Positions 45,021-55,849 of a DNA stretch of 64,000 bases are shown here, in pieces. A model generated the notes under the pieces. That model was given only the letters and a program-made list of their open reading frames with translations. It searched no databases and had not been told where the DNA came from. Numbering within the stretch: the first letter of the stretch is position 1; each line of letters begins with the position of its first letter. The stretch is from Bretschneidera sinensis (lineage: Eukaryota; Streptophyta; Magnoliopsida; Brassicales; Akaniaceae): positions 146,248,536 to 146,312,535 of the forward strand of contig CM043699.1 in the NCBI GenBank assembly GCA_023935145.1, read 5' to 3'. A program made the translations under genes and the position numbers.

Positions 45021-47571
45021 TTCAAAAAAAAAAAAACAAACAAACAAAACAACCTTAAAATCCTCGAATTATCCTTGAAAAACCCAAAATCTTGCAACGT
45101 TTTCTCTTCCCTTTCCTTTTTTTGTCACATAAATTAACAAACCCCAAGAAGAAGAAAAACCTCAACGTCTTATAATTGTCGAAAGACCAGAAATCTTGAA
45201 ATGCTATTTCCTTTTTCCTCCACTGGACTTAATTAAAAAAATAAAAATAAATAGAAGTATTTTCAAGATCTTTAGAAAATCTTGGAGAAGCATTTAAAAA
45301 AACAGATACAATGGAGATTATGCAAAATTTTCAAGGATTTTATCTTGTTAAGTTATAGAGTAGAGAAAGACAGATGGAGAATATGCCGTTACCTAGGCGA
45401 TGAAAATTGTAGAGAGGAAGAGACATAGAGAGAATGAAAGGGAAAGAAAAAGTGGTTCTTTATCCGGGAGAGAGATACAGTGGGTATACGTTGGGGGTGG
45501 GGTTAAAAAGTTTAATCGGGGTTAAAAAAAACAAAACAAAAGTGTAAATGGGAGTAGAGGTGGTATCCTTGATTCCTTGAGTAACGGCGTACTAACGAGG
45601 TAGTAATAAATACTAGTTGACTTCCTTTTTTTCGGAGTAGTTCCCATTTTATCCGGTTATCCATTTCTGGGTTCTGTTTTTGGGGGAATCCGTCACCTTC
45701 TTTTTAACCTTTTGAGCATAATTTTCTCTAAATGATCAATTTTTGTTTTAGTCCAATTATCATTTCAGTAAACTGTTTCCATCTCATGCAAATTTTAATT
45801 TTATTTTTTATTTTTTTAGCACCATAATTTTGTATTTTTTTTTAGAAATGAATTAAAATTAATTTTTATATGTTAAATTGTTACATTTATTTGAATAATA
45901 ATATTTAAATTATTTGAAATAAATAAAAATTCAAAAAAAATAAAGGAGGAAAGTGAAAGGAAAAAGAGATACAAGGAAAGAATGAGAAAAAGATAATATT
46001 TTAGTCTACATAATTTTTTATTTTTTATTTTGTGAGATTTATTTGTAAATTTTAACGGTATTAATATAATTTGTAGTTTAATTTTATGATGGATTCATTT
46101 CGAAATAAATTTTATAATTTATTTTACATTTTAAACATAATAAATATGTAATTTATAAAATTAATTTATTTTAAATATGTTTCAAAGATTATTTTAAATT
46201 TTTTTTTAAAGACAAATGGAGGGATCGATATCAAACCTTTGACTTCATTAATTATTAGATGAATACACAATTTCGAGGGAATGAGGACATAGTAATCATT
46301 TTTTTTGTTTTAATATTGAGCAGGACGCATACACAGCTCAGGAAGAGGACGAGTTCTCAGAAATACGAAAAAAGCACACAAGAAACAAGCAAATGAAAGG
46401 AAAGATTCCCAATTATCCTCAGTTCTCAAAACAACAGGATTCGTTTTTGTTAAATTCACAAATTCAAACACAACCGAACGTGCATTACACGAGTGGTACC
46501 ATTTGGGTTTTTGCTTAAAGCAGTGGGTAGGGTAGCAGCAGCTATGCAAAAGAGATGCACACACGTCAAAGATTTTTCTCAATTGATCATGTGACATGCT
46601 TGCTTTACAGATTGGTTTTTGTAACGTTTGAAAGAATTAGAGCCTTAGAATTTGAGCAAATGATTTGATTGTTGAGCACTTTACCAGCAAGTTGCGTATG
46701 GTTTGATTTGATTGTTGAGCTCTTGACCAGCAAGTTGCGTATAGTTTATTAGACGCACGTTAATTTTAAAGATTTAATTGTTAAAAGGATTGTTGGTGCA
46801 ATACTCCCTTTTCACATTTTACAATGAAAATTTGAGATACAATTTTCTTTTGACTGATTTTCAAGGGGTGAAAAATAACCAGGGATAAAAAAAGGCATAT
46901 AACAAGACAAGGTGAAGATTTAATTATTCCACTAATAAAGACAGCACAAATACAATACACTCTCGAGAAAGTCAGAAAGCGACATGAGCAAAACGTAGCC
47001 ACAAACTAGATAAAAGTGCTGATTAATAAAAACGAATCCTATTGTTGGACAACTTAGTGGACAACGCTGTTGAGGAGGAAATCGGCCATTGCTTGTGACG
47101 ACTAGATAGTTTCATCCGTTAATGTCAATATTTTTTCAGAAATGATTCTATGATCACGCAACAGATGTAGCCTTTAATTTAAAGAAATGTTTTATTTTAA
47201 TTTGTTGCCTAAAATGATCAAAATCTTAAAACAATGCAGAAGGCTAATAAAACAATAAAGTAGAGAACAAAAATATGCATTTACCACAATATATATATAT
47301 ATATAAGACTCCATTTTAATAGTAGAAGATGAATAGCTTAATTTATTTTTCTATTTTCATTCCTTTTAATTTGGAGAGATTGTGAAATGTACTTCTTGAA
47401 AAAAAAAATTTACTTCTTTCTTGTTTTTTTTCCTCAAACGATAAAAAATAATTCTCACTCATTTTTCTTTCTTTTTTTCATTTGAATAATAGCCATACAC
47501 TACATAGTTACTCTTAAAGGGGAAGAAGAAGAACATTGTCAAGGGTAAAAACGAAAGGAAAAAACATTTAG
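45021..47571. other. Promoter side of the NT-C2 gene and spacer
   Basis: The first ~500 bp are the likely 5' UTR and promoter of the minus-strand gene (CTCTCTTTCTC-type patches on its strand near 45400-45470). The remainder is AT-rich without a gene. The minus-strand frame 46597-46310 (95 codons) has no family features. A tandem duplication lies at 46661-46746. Confidence 0.5.
46661..46746. repeat. Two tandem copies of a 43-bp segment
   Basis: TGATTTGATTGTTGAGC begins at 46661 and 46704; the copies differ at three positions. Confidence 0.85.
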
Positions 47572-48348
47572 AGCCCGTTTGGTACATAGGACTAATGTGA
47601 GATAGGCTAATTTAATCTCACATGAACAGTTAGTCTCATGTTTGGTTAGAAGGACTAACTATTTATCTGAGATTAAGTTGTGACAGAAATAATCATAATC
47701 CCAGGATTTCTATCCCACCCACCCCTTGGGATAAAAATAATCTCAAGTTTTAGGACTACATTATTTTAGCCCTTTATATTTTAGCCCATCCTCATCTTCG
47801 TCTTCTTCTCCCCCATCTCCATGATTGCAACACTTCTTCTTCAGCTCATCCCCCTCTTTCATCTTTTCTTCCTTCTCATTCTTCCTTTCTCCTTCCTTCT
47901 TCTCCTCATTTTTCTTCTATCATTCATTCTCCTCGTCCTTTTTCCTCTATCCTTTCTTTCCAAGATCGCACCTCGGGTCATGCGCCACCTCTCCCCCCTC
48001 CTTCTTCTTCCTCCCTCCTTTCTTCTCCTCCTTCTTCTTCCCCAAATCGCGGCCTCCCTCTTCCTTCCCCAAATCGCGGCATCCCTCCTCCTCCCCTTCC
48101 TCTCTCCTTCCCTTCTCCCTCCCCGCGCCTCCTCCCTTCCTTATCCTTTCTTTCTGTTTCACGATACAAAGAAGCCAAAAAAGAAAGAAAGAAAAGCTTT
48201 TTGCCTCTCTTTCTGTATATATAAGAAAAGCATTTTAGTCTTTATATTTGTTATCCCACTTTAGTCCAATCTAGTAATCTCATCAACCAAACATAGAATT
48301 AAGTTAGTCCTACATTAATCCCCTCTAATCTTATCCCACTGTTCTAGA
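47572..48348. mobile_element. MITE-like DNA transposon with degenerate inverted ends and a pyrimidine-rich centre
   Basis: The left end (GAGCCCGTTTGGTACATAGG, ACTAATGTGAGATAG, CATGTTTGGTTAGAAGGAC) matches in reverse complement the right end (GGATTAATGTAGGACTAAC, TATGTTTGGTTGATGAGA). GCCCGTTTGG-type ends are common in plant non-autonomous elements. Ends are approximate and no target duplication is clear. Confidence 0.5.
47780..48180 (+). repeat. Pyrimidine-rich tract of about 400 bp
   Basis: The plus strand is almost entirely C and T with only scattered purines, including two copies of CCCCAAATCGCGGC at about 48040-48080. Long open frames on both strands here are low-complexity by-products (Ser/Phe/Leu or Arg/Gly/Glu) and not genes. 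Confidence 0.85.
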
Positions 48349-49234
48349 TGCTCTCGAAGCCACACAATTTCTCTACAGTCTATAAGAGCTACGACTTCAA
48401 CCGTCACGCTCCTCTTCAAGAGCTGACCATAACCAACAATCCCTACGAACATAGAGTCTCGACTTTGGTAGACCAGTTCCACCTATATAGAACCAAGGTT
48501 TCTACAACTGTGTAGTTCTGTACAGGCTGAAGGAAGATCAAGACTTCAGTTACGCAAAATTTTACTCTAATCCGACAAAGACTACCAAAAAGATTTGAAG
48601 ATCCTCAACTTACATAGAAAAGTGACTTCAGTCCCACGGTTCCCTCCGAAGCAGAACTATGACTCTTAAGCCTTACAATTTCATCGAGCAAACAGGAACT
48701 ACAACCCAATTACGACTGCCAAAACCCTAATATAGAAAATCTAAAAAAGAGAGGGCTAACAATCCCTTTCCGACTCATGAGGATACTAAGGTTCACACCT
48801 CGCGACTTCGTCTAGCAAAGCAATGATTTCGGCCCTACAACTCTTGCTAAAGTAGAACTATTGCCTCGAGCCTCATAGTTCACTCGATCAAAATAGGAGC
48901 TACGGCCAAATCACAGTTTCGCCAAGGTGCAGTTTGAGGTATGATCCGACAAAAATCTCTAAGAGAAGCAAGGACCAATGTCAAAGCACCTCATCGTGGA
49001 TACCCAGTCAGATTGTCTGGATCCAAACCATTGAAGTCAAAGTTCAAAAATTATATATCCTATTTCAAGCCAACTCAAAATTGCAGCTCTAGTTACGAAA
49101 AAAACACCAAGCATATAGTTTTACCCGGGATAAAGCTCCCAGCTGAAGACCCAAACTCGGTTCGCAACAGACGACAAGAGGAAAAATACTCCCCTATGGA
49201 ATTCGTTCAGATCCATTGGGGAATGGGGGGCATC
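48349..49234 (+). mobile_element. 3' interior of a gypsy-type retrotransposon with a degenerate ~54-bp repeat
   Basis: Weakly similar phrases such as GAACTATGACTC, GGAACTACAACCC, GAACTATTGCCTCG and GGAGCTACGGCC recur at multiples of about 54 bp. They end in a purine tract (TTGGGGAATGGGGGGCAT) right before an LTR start. This parallels the 2833-3878 arrangement, though the sequences are not alike. No coding domain is seen. Confidence 0.45.
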
Positions 49235-49929
49235 TGATGTGACCAAAATAATATGGCACAGTAAAATGCAGACATGTGGCCTGCTAATAACTCCCGAGCG
49301 GCGAAGTGACTCGGATTGACCGCGAAGACGTACGCGTGGCCATACCTCCTGACACTATGATGGGACAACTCAAAAGGAAGCTATCGCTCTAAGTACAAAG
49401 AGTCGTCCGTTGTGAGGCACGAGGCACGGGTTTCTCAGCTGAACAGTTTCATGCTCCGGAAGGTCGTCCAAGGTATATGCCAACACCTATATAAAGGGGG
49501 TAAGAGTAGAAGAAAAGAGAAAGCACATAGACGTTCATACACAAATATGAACAAACTATAAAAGAAAAGGGTAGAACTCAAACACGATCATGCACGCCCT
49601 AAAAGAGGTAAAATCAAGAAAAAACCTCAAGTACATGGAGAAAACACTTGAGGAACAAAGAGAACTACCCCAGTTTTTTCCTCTTCCCAAATATCCCTTC
49701 ACCTCCACATCCTTTCTTTATTTACCTCAAAAAGTGTTTGCTAACTTGATCGTTAGAGGGTCTCCCCTGGATTACAAAACTTCGGAAGATTTCTTTTACA
49801 AGAGTACGAATGCTTTCAACACAAAGAAGCCTCTTAGTTCAAGACTTTCTAATCCGCATTGATCTTCATCAACCCTCGTTGAAAACCATCGAAGACTGAA
49901 CATCATCATCCACTTTTTGGGCATCAACA
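49235..49929 (+). mobile_element. Probable 3' LTR of a gypsy-type element
   Basis: Begins TGATGTGACC after a polypurine tract and ends GGGCATCAACA. It contains a TATA-like CTATATAAAGGGGG at about 49487. The 90-codon frame at 49590-49862 is LTR sequence. No partner LTR is in the window; the end could be at 49926 instead. Confidence 0.55.
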
Positions 49930-52900
49930 GGTTCCTTACCAAAACAAGTTTCCTTAGCCTGTCTTAGTGATTGTAATGGAACTAAATTTTTCAAGCTGCG
50001 TTAGAGTTTCTTTTGTTTTGGTTTTTTGATGACCTGCATTTGGTAGCCTCTCTTAAGGTGTTTTTTTTTTTTTTCCCTTTAGTAGGGTTAGGCTTAAGTC
50101 CCGCTGTTTGCTTGTATTTTTCCCTTTTATCTAATTTACGGGTAGAGATTTGTCAAATCTCCTACTATAACAAATGGTTTTATCAAAAAAAAAAATTTTA
50201 AAAATCTTATTGTCTAAATTATATCAATTAAGAATGTTTTTCTCATTTTTTTCAAGTTCAATTTTTCTTTTTTTTTCAGTTTTATTTTCTTTTTATGTTT
50301 CTTACTCATATTAGATATACACGAATCCGCCTATGAGTAGGATAAAAACGTGAGATCTTAGTGCATATATATATATATATATAACATAATATTTTAATCC
50401 AGAAGTTATAGTCATATTAAGAACGTGATAATCATTTTCATGTCAATAACTTCAGAAGTTTAATCTACATAGCATATTTTGATGGTGAGAAAATTCTTAA
50501 GCCGTCATAATTAAAAATGACATCATTGAAACATGTATTTCAAACTTGGTAAAATAACATAAATAAAAAAGCAGCTTAGGTAAACGCAACTATTGTTTTC
50601 TTTTTGGCTAAATTACCACTTTCATGCCTGAACTTTATATAAAGTATATTTGCTGTTTAAAAAAAAGGTTTAATTATTAAAAAAAATATGTGATTGATTA
50701 TATTTTAAAAAATATTTTGATATTTATTTTGTGATAAAAAGTATCCGTATTGATTTTATTTTTAAAAATATTTTAAAATTTTATTGGTAAAAAATATTTA
50801 AAAAAAATACAAAACATCACTATTTGAAGCTGTGTTGACTGATTCTTATAATATTAAACAAATGTATATCATTTGAATCAGAAGTCAGAACTCATTTGTC
50901 TTTATGCTTTTCATACAACAGGAAATGACCCAATCTGTGGAAATTAAATAAATATTTCCTCTCTTTTTGGTCAAAAAAAAGGCAAGTAAGACTCAATAAA
51001 GTTCTCCTCCTATATTTTATTTCCGAAAGCAAACCCAGCTACCATATGTCATAAACGTTGGCCTTGTAATATTTAATTTTGTGCACATGTTGTATGCAAC
51101 GTACGCATAAAATCAATTTTGGGTATAAAATTCTAGCATCAACCCATGACAATTCGTCTCGCTATTAGCGTTTAAATTCCTGTTTTCTTTCTTTATAATT
51201 ATAAGATGATGACATATTTACAATATTTAAGTAAACCTCCAAAAAAAAATAGAAATAGCCTACTCATGTATATAGTACTACAATTTTTATAAACTAAAAT
51301 ATCTTTGATTATTTTTTAAAATATTAATAAAAAAGAGATTTTTTTTGATAGTTTTATAAAAAAATAAAAAAGTAAATGTTTTTATATCTAGGGATCAATT
51401 CACTCGCAGTCCTCGAAATCAATCAGAAAGTGTTATTCGTTCTAAGACGGAATTATATACTTAGGGAATAATACACTCTGATCGTCGGAATCAATCAAAA
51501 AGTATTATCCGCCTCGGTTTTTTTTAAATGTGATACGTCGTCAAATTTTATAGATATACCGAAAGTTTAATTTTCAACCTAATAAAATACTATTTTTAAG
51601 TAAAAATCATCTGAAAATACCAGATTTAAAAATATATCATTTCAATTCACAACGAAACGATGTATGAAGACACAAATTCAATGAAAAATAGTGAAATCAT
51701 ATCTCAAACTATAAATTTTGATAAGCTTTTTTCCACGATGTTGGAAAGCATAAATCATGGAGTAGTTTTTAAAATTGATTCATTGGGACAAACAAATTAA
51801 CTCGGCTTTATTCGTTTCGACCTAACTGACTCAATTGCCACCTCTAGGCAAGGATTTTTCATGATTCTAAGTTAATTAATTGATGAGGCCTGACAGGAAC
51901 GCAGGACAGTCTAGCGTTCAACTTTTTCAAAGGTCTTGAATACAATCTCACATTCTTAATTACCTCTTTGAAAACTGTTTGGAATTTAGATCTTAATCCA
52001 CATATTTATATAACTTTAAACAAAAATATAAAACACAAGTAATCAATAGGCAAAATATTAAAGAGCAAGAACAAGTAGGTAACGCGATTTATTAACTTCT
52101 TTGCTTAATTTTTCAACCAACATATCATACTAATTATGTATTATCCTATAATTAAACTTTAAAAATAATAAAATTGATAAAACTCTCTTTACCCACGATA
52201 CAAAATCATAAACTTATCATATCAATTATGTATTATCTTATAATTATACTTTAAAAAGAATAAAATTGATAAAACTTTCTTTACCCATGGCACAAAATCA
52301 TAATATATCCAACGCTTTAACTTATAACTTTTGGTTTAATTCTCTTAAATTACCAATTATCATGCACTGGAGGAAGTGGTCCAAAAATCGTTACTGTAGT
52401 TCTACGGTGTATGCAAGTATTGGATGAAATGAGGTTTTTAACGTCAACCATAAAAGGAAATGGTCCAGAAAACATTACTTTAGTTCTATGGTGCATGCAT
52501 ATAAGCGATAATGCATCATGATTTTAACCAACATGAACCATTCTCATGGTTTATGTTTATATTACTATGAAGTTGTGCCAAACAACAAAGTCAAAAGAGT
52601 CCCAACACGTACAAATATAGAGATATTTCCCACAAAAAAACAGTAGAAGAAAGCAATTGAACAACCAGCGTGGGGGCCAAGTTCCATGACAAAGAAATGA
52701 ACAATCTTAAGTGGCTGTCATATTCATGTTTAGTTTCTTCATATTTGATGCCTGTCTACACGTAAATTACCTGTCTGAGAAAAGCTAATTATTTGGTTTG
52801 GAGATGGAAGAGATGAAAGATATATGGGTGGTAATATTTTCAAATTCGACCTTAAAATGGAAGCCATGATTAGTGGGTTTGCTGAGAGAGGAGTGAGGGC

Positions 52901-53559
52901 CACAGATTCCACTTTAATTTCCCTCCCAGGTGGATTATGGAGGAATCCCAGGATTGTTGCCTTCCAATTTGAGGACAGATTTCTTTTTCCAGTTCAACCA
53001 ATGGGTACATGTATTTTGCCTTTCCATCGCTCCACCATCACAAAACTAATTAAAGTATCAAAATGGTGCGCACCCATTAGCTTTTCCTGTTTCTTGAGGA
53101 ACATAATTGTTGATAAGTTTTTAAAATGGTTTTTGTTTTCAAGAAACAGAACTAATAGTAGAGCATGCACAGAAAAGCTTGAGTGGTGAACAAAACACGA
53201 TACAATGAAGGGCCCTTGCTGCCTTCTCAAAGTGAAATTAGAATCCCATATGATTCACACTGGATGCATGCATTTGCCCCTCAAAATCTACATATTCAAG
53301 AGAGACTATGTCAAATATTTATGTTAGGTCAATCTGAAACGGAAGCCAGACACAAGGGATAATCTATATATCACATGGTCAAAGACGTTATCTTGGATTA
53401 GATTTAAGCAAGCTCAAAGACATTTTTACCTTGGAACAAATTTAAACTATCTCAAACATCGTCTTAAAGTTTATGTATTGACATTATATGAACGGGCATA
53501 CATTTTTTTTTTCAATGATCAAAATAAATTACCGCATAATTAGGGTTGGAATCGAGCTG
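49930..53559. other. Gene-free AT-rich region with small tandem duplications
   Basis: No gene that I can support; the 121-codon frame at 52824-53189 has no family features. Diverged tandem or near-tandem pairs occur at 51389-51510 (period 73), 52124-52307 (period 92) and 52372-52504 (period 84). An (AT)n tract lies near 50367-50383. Confidence 0.55.
52124..52307. repeat. Two tandem copies of a 92-bp AT-rich segment
   Basis: ATCATACTAATTATGTATTA begins at 52124 and a close copy at 52216; both continue through AATTGATAAAACT and TTTACCCA to ACAAAATCATAA. Confidence 0.85.
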
Positions 53560-54250
53560 GGCTTTTATCAAACTATTAGAGCTCGAGCTTTATCAATGCT
53601 CGGCTCTATTGAACTCGAGCCTGAAAATTAGATTCGAATAGTTTCGAACCAAACTCGAATACGTTAAAGTTGGACTCGAAAGGTTTTCAAACAGTTCGAT
53701 AAGGTATTATTGAGCTTGAGTCGAACCGAGTTCAAACAAATATTTATTTATTAAAATTATAGTTCAAGTTTGAGTTCGAGCTTGAATGGACAATTCAAAA
53801 CTCTGGCTCGAGCTCGAGTTTGGATTTGAATAAGCTCGTTTGTTATCGAGCTCGAGCTCAAGCTTGAATAGGTTCGTTTGTTATTGAACTCGAGCCATCA
53901 TAAAATTTATCGAACTCAAACTCAAGTATTTTCATTTAAAATTAAACCGAGCTCAAATACTTTAATATTCCGGGTTGATTGGGCTTGAGGCTATCTCTAT
54001 GTATAATGATATAAGAGGATAAACCAAAAAAGATATGGAGTACAATATGAGGCAATTGTTAGTAACTAAACTCGAGCCATCATAAAATTTATCGAACTCA
54101 AACTCAAGTATTTTCATTTAAAATTAAACCGAGCTCAAATACTTTAATATTCCGGGTTGATTGGGCTTGAGGCTATCTCTATGTATAATGATATAAGAGG
54201 ATAAACCAAAAAAGATATGGAGTACAATATGAGGCAATTGTTAGTAACTA
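53560..54250. mobile_element. CTCGAG-rich repetitive element remnant
   Basis: GAGCTCGAGCTT, CTCGAGCCTG, GAGCTCGAGCTCAAGC and many relatives recur with either polarity. This AGCTCGAG-rich composition is typical of a widespread but poorly classified plant repeat. No terminus was identified. The right part is duplicated (next entry). Confidence 0.4.
53887..54250. repeat. Perfect tandem duplication of 182 bp
   Basis: 53887-54068 and 54069-54250 read identically, from AACTCGAGCCATCATAAAAT to GAGGCAATTGTTAGTAACTA. No difference was found by eye, so the event is very recent or is an assembly duplication. Confidence 0.95.
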
Positions 54251-54582
54251 AACTCAATGCTTCAATTCAGAAATCAAAAGCAAGTTATGTAATCGGCTCG
54301 GTCTTAAAAGGGTCACATATTTGGGCTAAGCTCGAGTATCTATGCAATCAAGCCCATTATATCTGTTCGGCCCTGAAGTTTCTATAGAAGAGGTTATAAA
54401 GCAAGGAGCGCCTCGACTCCAAAACTAGTAATGACTTGATCTTGATCTGTGTCTACTTGGATGTTTTTTTTCTTCCAGAATTATCTACTTGGAGTTAGTA
54501 CTTTAGTAATATGGATAGATGTTGATCTTACATTATTCAATGCGCTCAGAGTATTGCTCTTCTTATCTCACATTTATATAGG
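54251..54582. other. Short spacer left of the long-TIR element
   Basis: No gene. Single-copy-looking AT-rich DNA ending in the left target-duplication-like CATTTATATAGG (54571-54582). Confidence 0.4.
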
Positions 54583-55849
54583 AGTTTTTTCTAAAATAAT
54601 ATTTTTAAAATTTTTAATTCTTTAAATGGGGTTGTTTTAATTTAATTTCTTAAAATAGAGTATTTTTTACCTCATCATCAAATAAAAAAAATTTACACTA
54701 GTGGTCCTTATAATTTGATATTGAAAAATAAATTACATATTTTTCTTAACCCTGTCTCCTAAATTCATTTGAAAATAGAGAATTCATTTAGCAAATTAAC
54801 TAAATAAATAACGAATTTAAATCATAAAAAAACTTAACATTGTGATCTTCTTAATTAAGTATCTTGATTATGCCATCCTTCTTAACTCTATGAGGTCTAT
54901 CAGTGAACCAACTGAAACAAGCCCATAAACATATTAATCTCATAATATCATCTAAAAGGGCTTTATGAGGTCTCCTCCACCAAGAAATAGTCATACATAC
55001 CTTGGCCGCATATCACTTTCCTCTGCATTGTATCGTATCAATTACCAAAAAAAAAAAACTATTTTTGACATCATTTTTTTACACAATTCAATATATTAAC
55101 TCAAACAAAACATTATCGACAATAGCATTTAAAATCACATGAACCAGATTGGCCGCACAAACTGCTAACTAAAGTCTTTAGAATAAGCAAAAAGATTAAC
55201 ACTGTACATCCACTTGACAACGCTAATTTTTTATTAAATCACTAAATAAGAGAACCCCGAGAACAGTTAAAACTGAACAATATAACTAAAATACAAAGGC
55301 TAACCAATAAATTATGATAAATGGAAGCTCTGGGCTCCCAGGATTTGCTGTCATGGCTTTAGATATGATCTCATAATGACTTTTGGATGCAAAGCATATG
55401 ACAAGCTTCATATCCAAATAAAACTGAAATTTTAGAGTTTATACGATTCAACTCAACATTTCAGTTCAACTGACAGTAAAAAAAGAAAACAAACAAACAT
55501 GAATTTACATATTTATACATGACCGAAGCTAAGAGAAATGGCACAATCAAGGTACTCAATCGAGAAGATCACGATGTTAAGTTTTTTGTGATTTAAGTTC
55601 GTTAATTATTTAGTTAATTTGCTGAATGATTTTTTATTTTATTTTTCAATGGATGTAGCTAGGGGAAGGAGCTTGGGTTAAGAAGCAGAGGTGATTTATT
55701 TTCTAATGTCAAATTGTAAGGACCACTAATGTAATTTTTTTTATTTGATGATATGGCACAAAATACCATATTTTAAGAAATAAGATTAAAACAACCTTAT
55801 TTAAGGAATTAAGATTTTTAAGAACCCTGTTGTGGAAAAAAAATACACT
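54583..55849. mobile_element. Mutator-like element with ~260-bp terminal inverted repeats
   Basis: 54595-54855 is the reverse complement, with moderate divergence, of about 55566-55835 (shared TTAAGAAATAAGATTAAAAC, GGACCACTA and TTTGCTGAAT-type blocks). The element is flanked by CATTTATATAGG on the left (54571-54582) and CATTCATATAGG on the right (55850-55861), a 9-12 bp duplication with one mismatch, as expected for Mutator-like elements. The ~700-bp interior (54860-55560) encodes no transposase, so the copy is non-autonomous. Confidence 0.65.

Noticed and set aside
44782..45078. Several other-frame ORFs opposite NT-C2 exon 1
   Set aside because: They are shadows of the GC-rich coding exon; the minus-strand frame with the C2 motifs is the real one.
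46310..46597. 95-codon minus-strand frame starting MSHDQLRKIFD
   Set aside because: No family features, no exon partners and no codon or motif support; probably chance.
47821..48264. Long overlapping open frames on both strands (up to 147 codons)
   Set aside because: They come from the pyrimidine-rich tract; the products are low-complexity Leu/Ser/Phe or Arg/Gly/Glu strings with no domain.
52824..53189. 121-codon plus-strand frame starting MGGNIFKFDLK
   Set aside because: No recognisable domain, and neighbouring sequence shows no further exons; not enough to call a gene.
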